From a virus, in the IMG/VR virus record IMGVR_UViG_3300004092_000012, positions 1 through 20,391 of that record: a stretch of DNA of 20,391 nucleotides. The stretch is one strand, 5' to 3'. A program made the translations under genes and the position numbers. The notes under the pieces are model-generated. The model was not told where the DNA came from. It did no database searches and saw only the letters and a program-made list of their open reading frames with translations. Numbering within the stretch: the first letter of the stretch is position 1; each line of letters begins with the position of its first letter. Shown piece after piece: positions 14,174-20,391 of this stretch.

Positions 14174-15012
14174 CAGCTTCCGCTGCTCGCCGGATCCTCG
14201 ACGAGGCTCGGTGTCGCGATCACCGTCTCCGCAAAGCTGTAGCCGATACTTACCGAGGCTCCCGGTGGAATCGCGCCAGCCGGGTTGAGGGTAACCAAGC
14301 CTCCAACCGTGTCTACGGTATAGTCAGTTCCGGGAGTAAAGCCCGCACCCGTGGAAGGATCGATCACCTCGGCGGCCAATATATTGCCATTCGCTAATTG
14401 CACCTGGCCATTAGTGTCGAAAGTAAAGAGAGCAGGCAAGGCGCTTATCGAAGTAATCCCTCCCTGTTCTTGAGCCACCCCTAACACAAACAGGGGGTAG
14501 TCGTCGGTGGCGGACGGTTCGGCCGCAAGCGTTTTTAGCACAAAGGTGATAGCGTATATCCACACGCCGCCTTGTTTATCTCGTTCCACAAACCGCTCGC
14601 GCACCGGATGGATCTTGCCGCACCCGGGTATCCGAAATCCGGTCAAGCCACTGCGTATCGTTTCCAATAGTGCATACGCGCCGGGGCTCGTCCCCGACGG
14701 TTCTCCGCCAAAGCTCCACCCTATGTCGCGTATCAGCAAGGTAACCGCGAATTTCAGCGTGCGTTCCTGCACGATGGCGGCGGTATCCAGCAGCAGGCCA
14801 TAATCGGCTCCCTCGTAGCTCACCAGCGCCGCGCCTATCCGATGAGTCAGCCGGTACGCTTGCGGCTTATCCGGAAAATGCACTATCTCCACTGCGCTGG
14901 TTTGCGACGCGAGGCGATTAACTATTGCCAGCTCGATTGTACCGATGTCGATCGGGCTCGCCGGTGCGAACACGGTCCCGGACCAGGGAGCATCAAGCAT
15001 TACTGCGGCCAT
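14173..15012 (-). CDS. Mu gp37-like neck/tail protein with appended beta module (279 aa)
   Basis: The gene follows the gp36-like gene and precedes the sheath region, the place of Mu gp37. The core (about residues 10-170) has IDIGTIELAIVNRLASQTSA, YGLLLDTAAIVQERTLKFAV, YALLETIRSGLTGFRIPG and GVWIYAITFVLKTLA, consistent with the gp37-type small tail proteins that fold around a helix-strand core. After a linker, residues about 200-261 are the shared beta module (FTPGTDYTVDTVGGLVTL, IPPGASVSIGYSF). ATG 15012 has GAGG about 8 nt upstream and lies 20 nt after the gp36 stop. The in-frame ATG at 15078 would overlap gp36 by 46 nt and has a worse ribosome binding site. The end is Ser/Pro-rich. Confidence 0.75.
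   Translation of the reverse strand: MAAVMLDAPWSGTVFAPASPIDIGTIELAIVNRLASQTSAVEIVHFPDKPQAYRLTHRIGAALVSYEGADYGLLLDTAAIVQERTLKFAVTLLIRDIGWSFGGEPSGTSPGAYALLETIRSGLTGFRIPGCGKIHPVRERFVERDKQGGVWIYAITFVLKTLAAEPSATDDYPLFVLGVAQEQGGITSISALPALFTFDTNGQVQLANGNILAAEVIDPSTGAGFTPGTDYTVDTVGGLVTLNPAGAIPPGASVSIGYSFAETVIATPSLVEDPASSGS
14230..14415 (-). repeat. Shared beta module at the C-terminus of the gp37-like protein
   Basis: The last ~60 structured residues carry FTPGTDYTVDTVGGLVTL and AIPPGASVSIGYSF, closely matching the sheath and decoration copies (consensus f..G.DY.vD...G.i.l...gaI..g..v...Ysf). The upstream half (NGQVQLANGNILAAEVIDPS) resembles the first half of the sheath copy. It is appended after the gp37 core. 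Confidence 0.75.
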
Positions 15013-15032
15013 TCGGCTACCCTCGCTTCCCT

Positions 15033-15491
15033 CTAGTAACTCCGCAGCAAACGGCGGCTGAAAATCCGGTCGGACCATCCGGGCTGCATGCCATCTCCCG
15101 TTGTGATTGCTATCTCGTTCTCCCCATCGGCGGGTTCAAACTTGTCAGCCGCCAGGCCAAGAGTGACTTCCCCGCGAGCCACTCGAACCAGCAGTTCGAC
15201 CGCATCGTCGTAACGCTTGCGCGCATCCGCGATATCATGAATTGGCCGGAGCACCTGCAAGCGGTACATCGCGACGTCACAAGCGAGCCGATTCAAAACC
15301 ACCGGCGGGTCGGTCAAAGGCAGTGCGAATCGTCCATCCAGATAGCCATCGATCTCGGCGGACGCGTCGGCCAATGCCTGCTCGATCACCGTTGTCTCGA
15401 TCGTCGCTTGAGCCGGATCCTCATTAGTCAGTTGGACCAGATCCCGATTCGGATATCGGGCTATCATGTCGGCCGCGCTCGCGTATGGCAC
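15033..15491 (-). CDS. Mu gp36-like head-tail joining protein, DUF1320 type (152 aa)
   Basis: The N-terminus MPYASAADMIARYPNRDLVQLT is the diagnostic DUF1320 opening ('Y.t..dl..r.....l..lt'). It is followed by IEQALADASAEIDGYLDGRFALPL and LNRLACDVAMYRLQ at about residues 67-80, then ARKRYDDAVELLVRVARGEV at about residues 90-109, all family features of the Mu gp36 head-tail connector position. The end (RIFSRRLLRSY) is basic and typical. GTG start at 15491 with GAGG 7 nt upstream. It follows the major capsid gene by 87 bp. Mu has a small gp35 between T and gp36 that is absent here. Confidence 0.9.
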   Translation of the reverse strand: MPYASAADMIARYPNRDLVQLTNEDPAQATIETTVIEQALADASAEIDGYLDGRFALPLTDPPVVLNRLACDVAMYRLQVLRPIHDIADARKRYDDAVELLVRVARGEVTLGLAADKFEPADGENEIAITTGDGMQPGWSDRIFSRRLLRSY

Positions 15492-15578
15492 TTGCTACCT
15501 CACTCGATCCCTGCTGATCACTAGCGCTGGGCCCGTCGACCCACCGGGCACTTCCCTGTGCTGCCGATTTACCTTCGC

Positions 15579-16535
15579 TTACGCTAGGTATTCGCTGACG
15601 ATCAGGTTCGCACTGTTCTTCCAGATATTGCTCGCAGGCACACTCGCACTCGCCAGCGCACCCACCATGAATTCAGAATTGAGCATCTGGCGGGCAGCCT
15701 CTTCTAGCGACGGCGGCACGATCAAATAGCTATCCTGAGGACTCGTTAGCGCTCCAAATGGCATTCCCGCGTCGGTCTTGAACGAACGCATCGCTGTTCG
15801 CGCGGCGCCGTAATTCACGGGATTGCTCAGGTCGGTGTTGCTCGCATACGCCAGTTGCCAAAGTCCGACACCGGTATTCGCGCGCCCGTCCACCCCGAAA
15901 CGATACTCCCGCCGATTGAATACTGACTCGTCGTTGAGCGTGTCCATCCGTGTGATTGCATACTCACGACGCAGTTGGAAAATGAAGGGCCGGATGGCCC
16001 TCGAGGCGTCGATCAGAAACCAGTATGGACCGCTGCCGGACGAGTTCATATTCGACGCCACGCTGTCCCTGGAATCGCCCACCGCGCCCATCGGTCCCAC
16101 CGGATGCGCCGCCGAAAAATACGGCTGCCCGTCAAAACTCAGCACACTTGACGGACTGTTCACCGCATTCTTGACCATCGTGAACAACAAAGAGTCGGGA
16201 TGCACTTTCGTATCCCAGCCGAGCTGTTCGATCACCGGCTCGTACACCCCGTAAGTGTCATCTTCGATATCGTTGCGGCTGATGCTGATCGTGTCCTCGA
16301 AGTCCTTGTTGACGATCGTATAAGTGTGCGTTTCCAGCGCCTGCACCACACGATCGCCCAGCCACTCGCGAAATTTCGTCGTACGGCCCAGCCACGGATA
16401 GGTCGTCTGCCGCGACGTCGATCGGACAACTGTCGCGATCTTCTCGTAGTAGGAGGGCGGCTTCTCAAACCCGCGCTGAAAGATAACGTCGAAGCCGGTG
16501 AACAAAGCGGTCAGGTTTCCTGCGGTTATCTCCAT
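15579..16535 (-). CDS. Major capsid protein, Mu T-like (318 aa)
   Basis: This is the Mu gpT-type major head subunit. It has the family N-terminus (EITAGNLTALFTGFDVIF), SRQTTYPWLGRTTKFREWLG (about residues 40-59), HTYTIVNKDFEDTISISRND (about residues 70-89), LDFDGQ-like LSFDGQPYFSAAHP (about residues 132-145), and the TPxxLxVP-like QDSYLIVPPSLEEAARQ near the C-terminus. Length is close to the usual ~300 residues. ATG 16535 has AGGGG 6 nt upstream. It is preceded by the decoration-like gene, as in many Mu relatives. Confidence 0.94.
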   Translation of the reverse strand: MEITAGNLTALFTGFDVIFQRGFEKPPSYYEKIATVVRSTSRQTTYPWLGRTTKFREWLGDRVVQALETHTYTIVNKDFEDTISISRNDIEDDTYGVYEPVIEQLGWDTKVHPDSLLFTMVKNAVNSPSSVLSFDGQPYFSAAHPVGPMGAVGDSRDSVASNMNSSGSGPYWFLIDASRAIRPFIFQLRREYAITRMDTLNDESVFNRREYRFGVDGRANTGVGLWQLAYASNTDLSNPVNYGAARTAMRSFKTDAGMPFGALTSPQDSYLIVPPSLEEAARQMLNSEFMVGALASASVPASNIWKNSANLIVSEYLA

Positions 16536-16599
16536 TGGATCCCCTTGCGGCGGTCACGCGCGAACAGTTTGAATTTGGCGGCTGGGAGCGGCTGGCGGC

Positions 16600-17298
16600 T
16601 TAGGTCGCGGCCGCCGCTTGATGCCAGAAGTCGATCCATGCTTGTCCACTGGAATCAATTCCCGCGATTCGGCCCGCCGCACTCCTGGTGAGAGCACCCC
16701 AGCTATAGTCGATATAGACGGTTGAGGCGGCCGCGATAGCCCCACCGGCGATTAGCATTAGGATCCCTGCGGCGAAATCGGCTACATAGTCGATTCCTTC
16801 TACGTATACTGTTCCCCCAGCCACCGTACTGTGTATTTTCACTTTCGTGATGAATTCATGGCCCAGGCTCGCAATCTGTGCCGACGCCGAGGCTGGCAGC
16901 GTCACTGCCTGAGCGATAACGCTTGTCGCGCCGCTCCCATCAGCAATCGAGACCGAATTATCATCCACCGCAAAAGCTATCTGGCCGGCCTGCGCCGCCC
17001 CGATCGAACCGTCGTTCACCGCGTACAGGAAGACCCCGCGGCGCGCAACGATCGCAACCGCTCCCGCCAGCCCCGGATTGTTTATGGCATCTTGCCCCGG
17101 CACGCCCCCGCTGACCATTTCCGCGCGGCCGATTATCTTCAGGCCGGCCGTGCTTGTGGCTGGAACCGCATTGCCGCTCGCATTGAGGGCGACAATGCTT
17201 CCCAGGTAAATCGTCGAGTTGGCCTCAACCGGGTAAACTTGGGTCCGGCCCCCGTCCGCCAGTTCAGGTGTGTTGCGCGAATTCGTCAGTGCCGCCAT
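16600..17298 (-). CDS. Head decoration-like protein with inserted beta module (232 aa)
   Basis: The gene lies between protease and major capsid, the place of decoration/cement proteins in Mu-like phages. The core has YLGSIVALNASGNAVPAT, AIVARRGVFLYAVND, a QIAFAVDDNSVSIADGSGAT strand pair at about residues 106-125, and the closing GRIAGIDSSGQAWIDFWH, a typical end. Between these, residues about 131-205 are extra and contain the shared beta module (VYVEGIDYVADFAAGILML, AIAAASTVYIDYSW). The insertion separates two strands that are normally contiguous, so it likely projects from the capsid surface. ATG 17298 has GGTGA close upstream. No enzymatic motif. Confidence 0.8.
   Translation of the reverse strand: MAALTNSRNTPELADGGRTQVYPVEANSTIYLGSIVALNASGNAVPATSTAGLKIIGRAEMVSGGVPGQDAINNPGLAGAVAIVARRGVFLYAVNDGSIGAAQAGQIAFAVDDNSVSIADGSGATSVIAQAVTLPASASAQIASLGHEFITKVKIHSTVAGGTVYVEGIDYVADFAAGILMLIAGGAIAAASTVYIDYSWGALTRSAAGRIAGIDSSGQAWIDFWHQAAAAT
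16699..16860 (-). repeat. Shared beta module inserted in decoration-like protein
   Basis: Residues about 147-200 (GHEFITKVKIHSTVAGG, VYVEGIDYVADFAAGILML, AIAAASTVYIDYSW) follow the same consensus as the sheath and gp37-like copies. This copy sits inside the core of the host protein rather than at its end. Confidence 0.75.
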
Positions 17299-17359
17299 CT
17301 TGTCACCGTTTTGTTACTCGCCCTCGTACCCGCGTCCGCCCTCTTGTTGTGGTGCGCCT

Positions 17360-18499
17360 CTAGAACGCCGAGAGATCAGCCGGATTGGCCTTTAGATTGG
17401 CATAATCAGCCGGCTTGATTCCGAGGCGCCTGCAGACTGCGCTTTCGATCGCCGTCAGCCGCATAGCCGATTGATCGCGCTCCAGCCGTTCGTGACTCGT
17501 GCCAGCGCCGGCGAGCCCTTCACTTCCTCTTGGCCGGTTCGCGATGGAAATAAGGGGAGACTGTCGCGCCACGAACTTGGCAAAGCCGGCAGAGTCCGCT
17601 TGGCAATATGTCATCGCCCAGTCGCGCTGTGACGGAGCTAGTCGTCCCTCCCTCATCGCGCCATTCACCACTTGCTCTGCCTGCTCCCGAATTCGCTCTG
17701 CGCGAACTAGATTCAACTCCGTGAGTACTTGCTCGAATTGCGCGAGCGGAACGTAGCGCGCCGGATCCGCTTCACCTTCGCTGCTTTGGGCTTCGCGGGT
17801 ACGCACCCAAACCGCCCCTTCTTCGCCCGCTCGCTGCCGCCTCGGTGCACTGGTTAGCCGCCTCGCCTCAGCGATTATCTCTTCCTGAGCCGCCTCCGCA
17901 CTCAGGCCAAGAACCTCCCGCAACACCGTCTCGAATCTGCTCTTGGGATCATTCTTGCCGCCGCTAGGAATCATCATTGGTGCGGCCGCGGCTTCCCTGG
18001 GCACCTTTGCGGAAATCGCTGTCAAGTACAGGTTGGGATTGTTTGTCAATCCTGCTCGCAGCAGCCGCACTACTTCGCCCCCGCCCGCATACTCGAAGAC
18101 CGGCGAAACGTAACGGTACTCATGGGTTGCGACCGCATCAGCGCCAGGCCCGGTCCAATCAACCTTGCCCCATATTGCACCGTCACGTTCTTCAAAGGCT
18201 GAGATCCAGCCGGCGGCTGGAGCGGGCCGCCCCTCGGGCGCGCCGAAATCCGTCGCATGGTCATAATCGATTGGCAAGCCTGCATCCAGCTTCAATGCCG
18301 TCGTCGCTCTTATTACCTCCCCGGGATTACTCAGTCGGAAAGGTCCGCGCCCGTCGCGCCCGTTGAAGTCGCCCGGCGGTATAAGCTCGATCCACTCCGG
18401 CGCCGGTGCCTCGCCGCTTAGCTTCGTTCCGAGAACACCCAGCTCAGGCTCGTCCGTTCCTGCTCGGGGCTTGATTGTTTCGCCATTCATCGAGGTCAT
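17360..18499 (-). CDS. Mu I-type prohead protease/scaffold (379 aa)
   Basis: Residues about 35-165 are the Mu I protease domain: EWIELIPPGDFNGRDGRGPF, LPIDYDHATDFG, RPAPAAGWISAFEERDG, WTGPGADAVATHEYRYVSPVF. The DYDHAT and YRYVSPVF motifs are the most diagnostic. Residues about 185-300 are charged and helical (TVLREVLGLSAEAAQEEIIA, QFEQVLTELNLVRAERIREQ), fitting a scaffold core that is removed after capsid assembly. In Mu the scaffold Z is made from an internal start of gene I. Adjacent ATGs at 17977/17974 (MMIPSGGKND) are a possible analogue, with AGGGAAG only at long spacing. ATG 18499 is preceded by GAGA-rich sequence; ATG 18490 is an alternative. Confidence 0.9.
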   Translation of the reverse strand: MTSMNGETIKPRAGTDEPELGVLGTKLSGEAPAPEWIELIPPGDFNGRDGRGPFRLSNPGEVIRATTALKLDAGLPIDYDHATDFGAPEGRPAPAAGWISAFEERDGAIWGKVDWTGPGADAVATHEYRYVSPVFEYAGGGEVVRLLRAGLTNNPNLYLTAISAKVPREAAAAPMMIPSGGKNDPKSRFETVLREVLGLSAEAAQEEIIAEARRLTSAPRRQRAGEEGAVWVRTREAQSSEGEADPARYVPLAQFEQVLTELNLVRAERIREQAEQVVNGAMREGRLAPSQRDWAMTYCQADSAGFAKFVARQSPLISIANRPRGSEGLAGAGTSHERLERDQSAMRLTAIESAVCRRLGIKPADYANLKANPADLSAF

Positions 18500-18599
18500 A
18501 ATCTCAATCTCTCTACTTCTACATAAGGGTGAAATACTTCAGCTGCAGCCGGGCTTGGCGCGGGGTGCGCCTTATGACTACCGCGTGCCCGTCCGCCGG

Positions 18600-19982
18600 C
18601 TATTCCCTCGGCGGCGGCCGTGACGCGCTTAGCACGGGCTCGCCATTGCCCGGCTCCGGCACGCCGAGGCGATCGAGTATTGTCTTCTGTCCAATTCGCA
18701 AGCCCCGATCAACCAGCTCCGCTACCATGTCGGCAAACAGTTTTGTGTCTTGAGTATCCGGAAGCGCGAGCTGAAGCCGCGGATATCGCCGCTGTGGACC
18801 CGCGTTCAAATCGACCAGTGGCTTCACCAGGTCGCGTCCAAGCGTCTCTTCCAGTTTCCTTGCGTCGGCACTGAGGATATCCCGCCTAACCGCCTCATGG
18901 ACTTGCGCGGCGGCTCGTGATCCTGACCCTCGCGGCAGTTCCGTCGTAAGTGTCTGTCCCAGAACTGCCTTACTCACTTGATTATCGATGTATTGGCAGA
19001 AACGCTCATACAAATCAGTGCTCGCGCTGGTACGCGCCTGCGTGAATTCGATAATCATCGACTCTGGTATAATCGCGGCGGCATCGGTGCCGATATTCGC
19101 GACCGCTCTCAGCAGCGTCTCCCGCTCGTTCTCTGTCGCCCCCTGATGGTATTTGCCAACCCGCAGCGGCTGGCCAAAGACTTCCGCGAAGGTCACCCAG
19201 TCCTTGAGTACATAGTTCTTGAATAGGTAGGCCCAGCCAGCCGCGCGGGCAAGGCCGCCCCTGATCGCCAGGCCGGATTTGGCCCGCGCGTAATGAGTAA
19301 TAAACTTGAATGGCACCAGCGGCGCTGTCAGCGGCTGCAGGCCATTCCAGATTGACTCGGCGCTCCTTGCCTTGGCGGAACGGGCAAAGCGCTGCCCAGC
19401 GTGCGTATAGCCGCCATTGTCAATCATCGGGATGGGCGGCCCGTCATCGTCCATCGTCCGCACCAGCAGTTCCTCTCCGCTTATCCAGTCAAACAGGAAC
19501 CAGCGCGGATCCCGCCATATCAGCCGCACCGGCGACCACTCCCTTCCCGCCGTATCCCACACTATCTCAGTAGCCGAAAACCCTTTCCCCAACGCATCTT
19601 GAATATCGAACATTGCACTCGCCAGGTTGAACGTACCGTTCAAAAGGAGTTCGCTCGCCATGTCGGCGATCCGTATATCCCCCTTATCTTGCGATGCTGG
19701 CCTGACCACTAGGTCTAGTTGCGCCGCGGATTCCTTCCGCGTTCCGAGCACCGCCAGGTAATGAAGGTCCTTTTCCTCCATCTCCTCCGCCAACTCCAGG
19801 TAGAGAAACGGGTCGCCGTATTCGGCCTGCCGTAAAATCCCCGTTAGCCGTTCCGGCGTCAGCCCCGCAGACGGATGCATCACTGAGTATATGTTTCGAA
19901 CCCCCGCCATCGTCGCGCCAGCCTGTTCCACTCGCAACCGGCCCGTATCCACTTCACGGCCATACGCATCGAAAAGGATCAT
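18600..19982 (-). CDS. Portal protein, Mu gp29-like, DUF935 type (460 aa)
   Basis: The portal of the Mu gp29 (DUF935) family forms the dodecameric DNA-entry ring at the capsid vertex. Visible: the N-terminal VRNIYSVMHPSAGLTPERLT, YLELAEEMEEKDLHYLAVLG (about residues 61-80), TRKESAAQLDLVVRPAS, FSATEIVWDTAGREWSPVRL, and RDPRWFLFDWISGEELLVRT (about residues 156-175). Also present are FGQPLRVGKYHQGATENERE, DNQVSKAVLGQTLTTELPRG and the C-terminal AVRRDILSADARKLEETLGR. Length is typical. ATG 19982 has GGAG 8 nt upstream. The next gene downstream is the protease; the usual gp30/F head morphogenesis gene is absent. Confidence 0.95.
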   Translation of the reverse strand: MILFDAYGREVDTGRLRVEQAGATMAGVRNIYSVMHPSAGLTPERLTGILRQAEYGDPFLYLELAEEMEEKDLHYLAVLGTRKESAAQLDLVVRPASQDKGDIRIADMASELLLNGTFNLASAMFDIQDALGKGFSATEIVWDTAGREWSPVRLIWRDPRWFLFDWISGEELLVRTMDDDGPPIPMIDNGGYTHAGQRFARSAKARSAESIWNGLQPLTAPLVPFKFITHYARAKSGLAIRGGLARAAGWAYLFKNYVLKDWVTFAEVFGQPLRVGKYHQGATENERETLLRAVANIGTDAAAIIPESMIIEFTQARTSASTDLYERFCQYIDNQVSKAVLGQTLTTELPRGSGSRAAAQVHEAVRRDILSADARKLEETLGRDLVKPLVDLNAGPQRRYPRLQLALPDTQDTKLFADMVAELVDRGLRIGQKTILDRLGVPEPGNGEPVLSASRPPPRE

Positions 19983-20115
19983 TACTCGCTCCCGCTGAGT
20001 TGGCTAATGATGGCGGTGCACCGGCTGCGGTCAGCTTGCGCCACACCAGGTTGCTGGCGGGATCTGGAGGGCGGCGTTAGCGCAAGGCCATTTTTACCAG
20101 GTGCCCGCGCCGCGC

Positions 20116-20391
20116 TCACCAGGCGCCGGCGATTGATCGCATCCTGCTTCGGCCCGGCTCGTTTTCAACCATGTCGCGATCCGCCGCGGCAGAGTTATTA
20201 ACCGCTGATTGTCCATTCGCGGGATGAGTCCTCGCGGGCGTGTATGCCATCACCGGAACGCTTATCTGGCTTGCGTAAAACGCCAGCGCGCCCGCGATCG
20301 CGGAGTCTCCGTGGCGCTGTCCGCTCGCGCCCCGCACTCGCTGTTCGGGTACGCGCACGACGCCGTTCTCCATCACCAGGCTCCGATGGTC
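20116..20391 (-). CDS. Terminase large subunit, C-terminal end (partial)
   Basis: The frame is open to the right edge of the window (reading DHRSL before VMENGV) and ends at 20116. The last ~90 residues include RVRGASGQRHGDSAIAGALA, matching the C-terminal 'hgD...A.alA' motif of terminase nuclease domains (Mu gp28 type), where the Asp belongs to the metal-binding site. The gene is directly upstream of the portal, as in Mu. The remaining ~50 residues form a hydrophilic tail. Between this stop and the portal start lies a 133-bp stretch in which I see no convincing gene. Confidence 0.75.
   Translation of the reverse strand, partial: DHRSLVMENGVVRVPEQRVRGASGQRHGDSAIAGALAFYASQISVPVMAYTPARTHPANGQSAVNNSAAADRDMVENEPGRSRMRSIAGAW

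Noticed and set aside
14173-15078. Start of the gp37-like gene at ATG 15078
   Set aside because: It would overlap the gp36 gene by 46 nt and has a poorer ribosome binding site than ATG 15012, which has GAGG at good spacing just after the gp36 stop.
1-20391. CRISPR arrays, tRNA genes, insertion sequences or attachment sites
   Set aside because: I saw no regularly spaced direct repeats, no tRNA-like cloverleaf with CCA-type end, no transposase frame and no terminal inverted repeats. The window is filled by the late gene cluster.

Overview
The window is a nearly gap-free structural (head and tail) module of a contractile-tailed, Mu-like phage or prophage. Every gene I can support lies on the minus strand, so transcription runs from high to low coordinates. 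Genes are separated by short gaps or overlapping stop/start codons, and I see no convincing internal promoter or terminator. No host gene is present, so the host cannot be named. The GC-rich composition, the GTG starts and the purine-rich Shine-Dalgarno sequences fit a GC-rich, probably Gram-negative bacterium; that is inference.

In transcription order the window holds the following. Head: end of the terminase large subunit (20391-20116), portal (19982-18600), Mu I-type protease/scaffold (18499-17360), a decoration-like protein (17298-16600) and the Mu T-type major capsid protein (16535-15579). Neck: gp36-like (15491-15033) and gp37-like (15012-14173) proteins. Tail tube: a microORF containing a strong hairpin (14173-14072), tail sheath (14072-12318), tail tube (12251-11733) and a tail assembly chaperone with a canonical -1 frameshift site (11678-11245). 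Next come a small RRM RNA-binding protein (11199-10927) and a very short, arginine-rich protein in the tape-measure position (10904-9771). Baseplate: U, an orphan 72-residue protein, X, D hub and V spike, then a glycosyltransferase-like gene (7174-6254), then W, J and I. Host recognition: three consecutive fibre or spike genes. The last is a large spike reading out of the left edge of the window, with an N-terminal hydrophobic helix, a cysteine cluster, a pectate-lyase-like segment and a lectin-like segment.

The arrangement is mosaic. Head and neck genes follow Mu (gp28, gp29, I, T, 36, 37), while U, X, D and the E/E'-style chaperone are of P2 type. A Mu gp30/F-type head morphogenesis gene is missing between portal and protease.

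The most unusual content is: (1) an intact-looking RRM gene immediately downstream of the programmed frameshift gene; (2) a small beta-rich module (core GxDYxVD...G[IL]) occurring four times across three virion proteins; (3) a glycosyltransferase embedded among baseplate genes; (4) a tail spike with a membrane-type helix; and (5) stop/start-coupled microORFs, one carrying a 10-bp GC hairpin just ahead of the sheath ribosome binding site.
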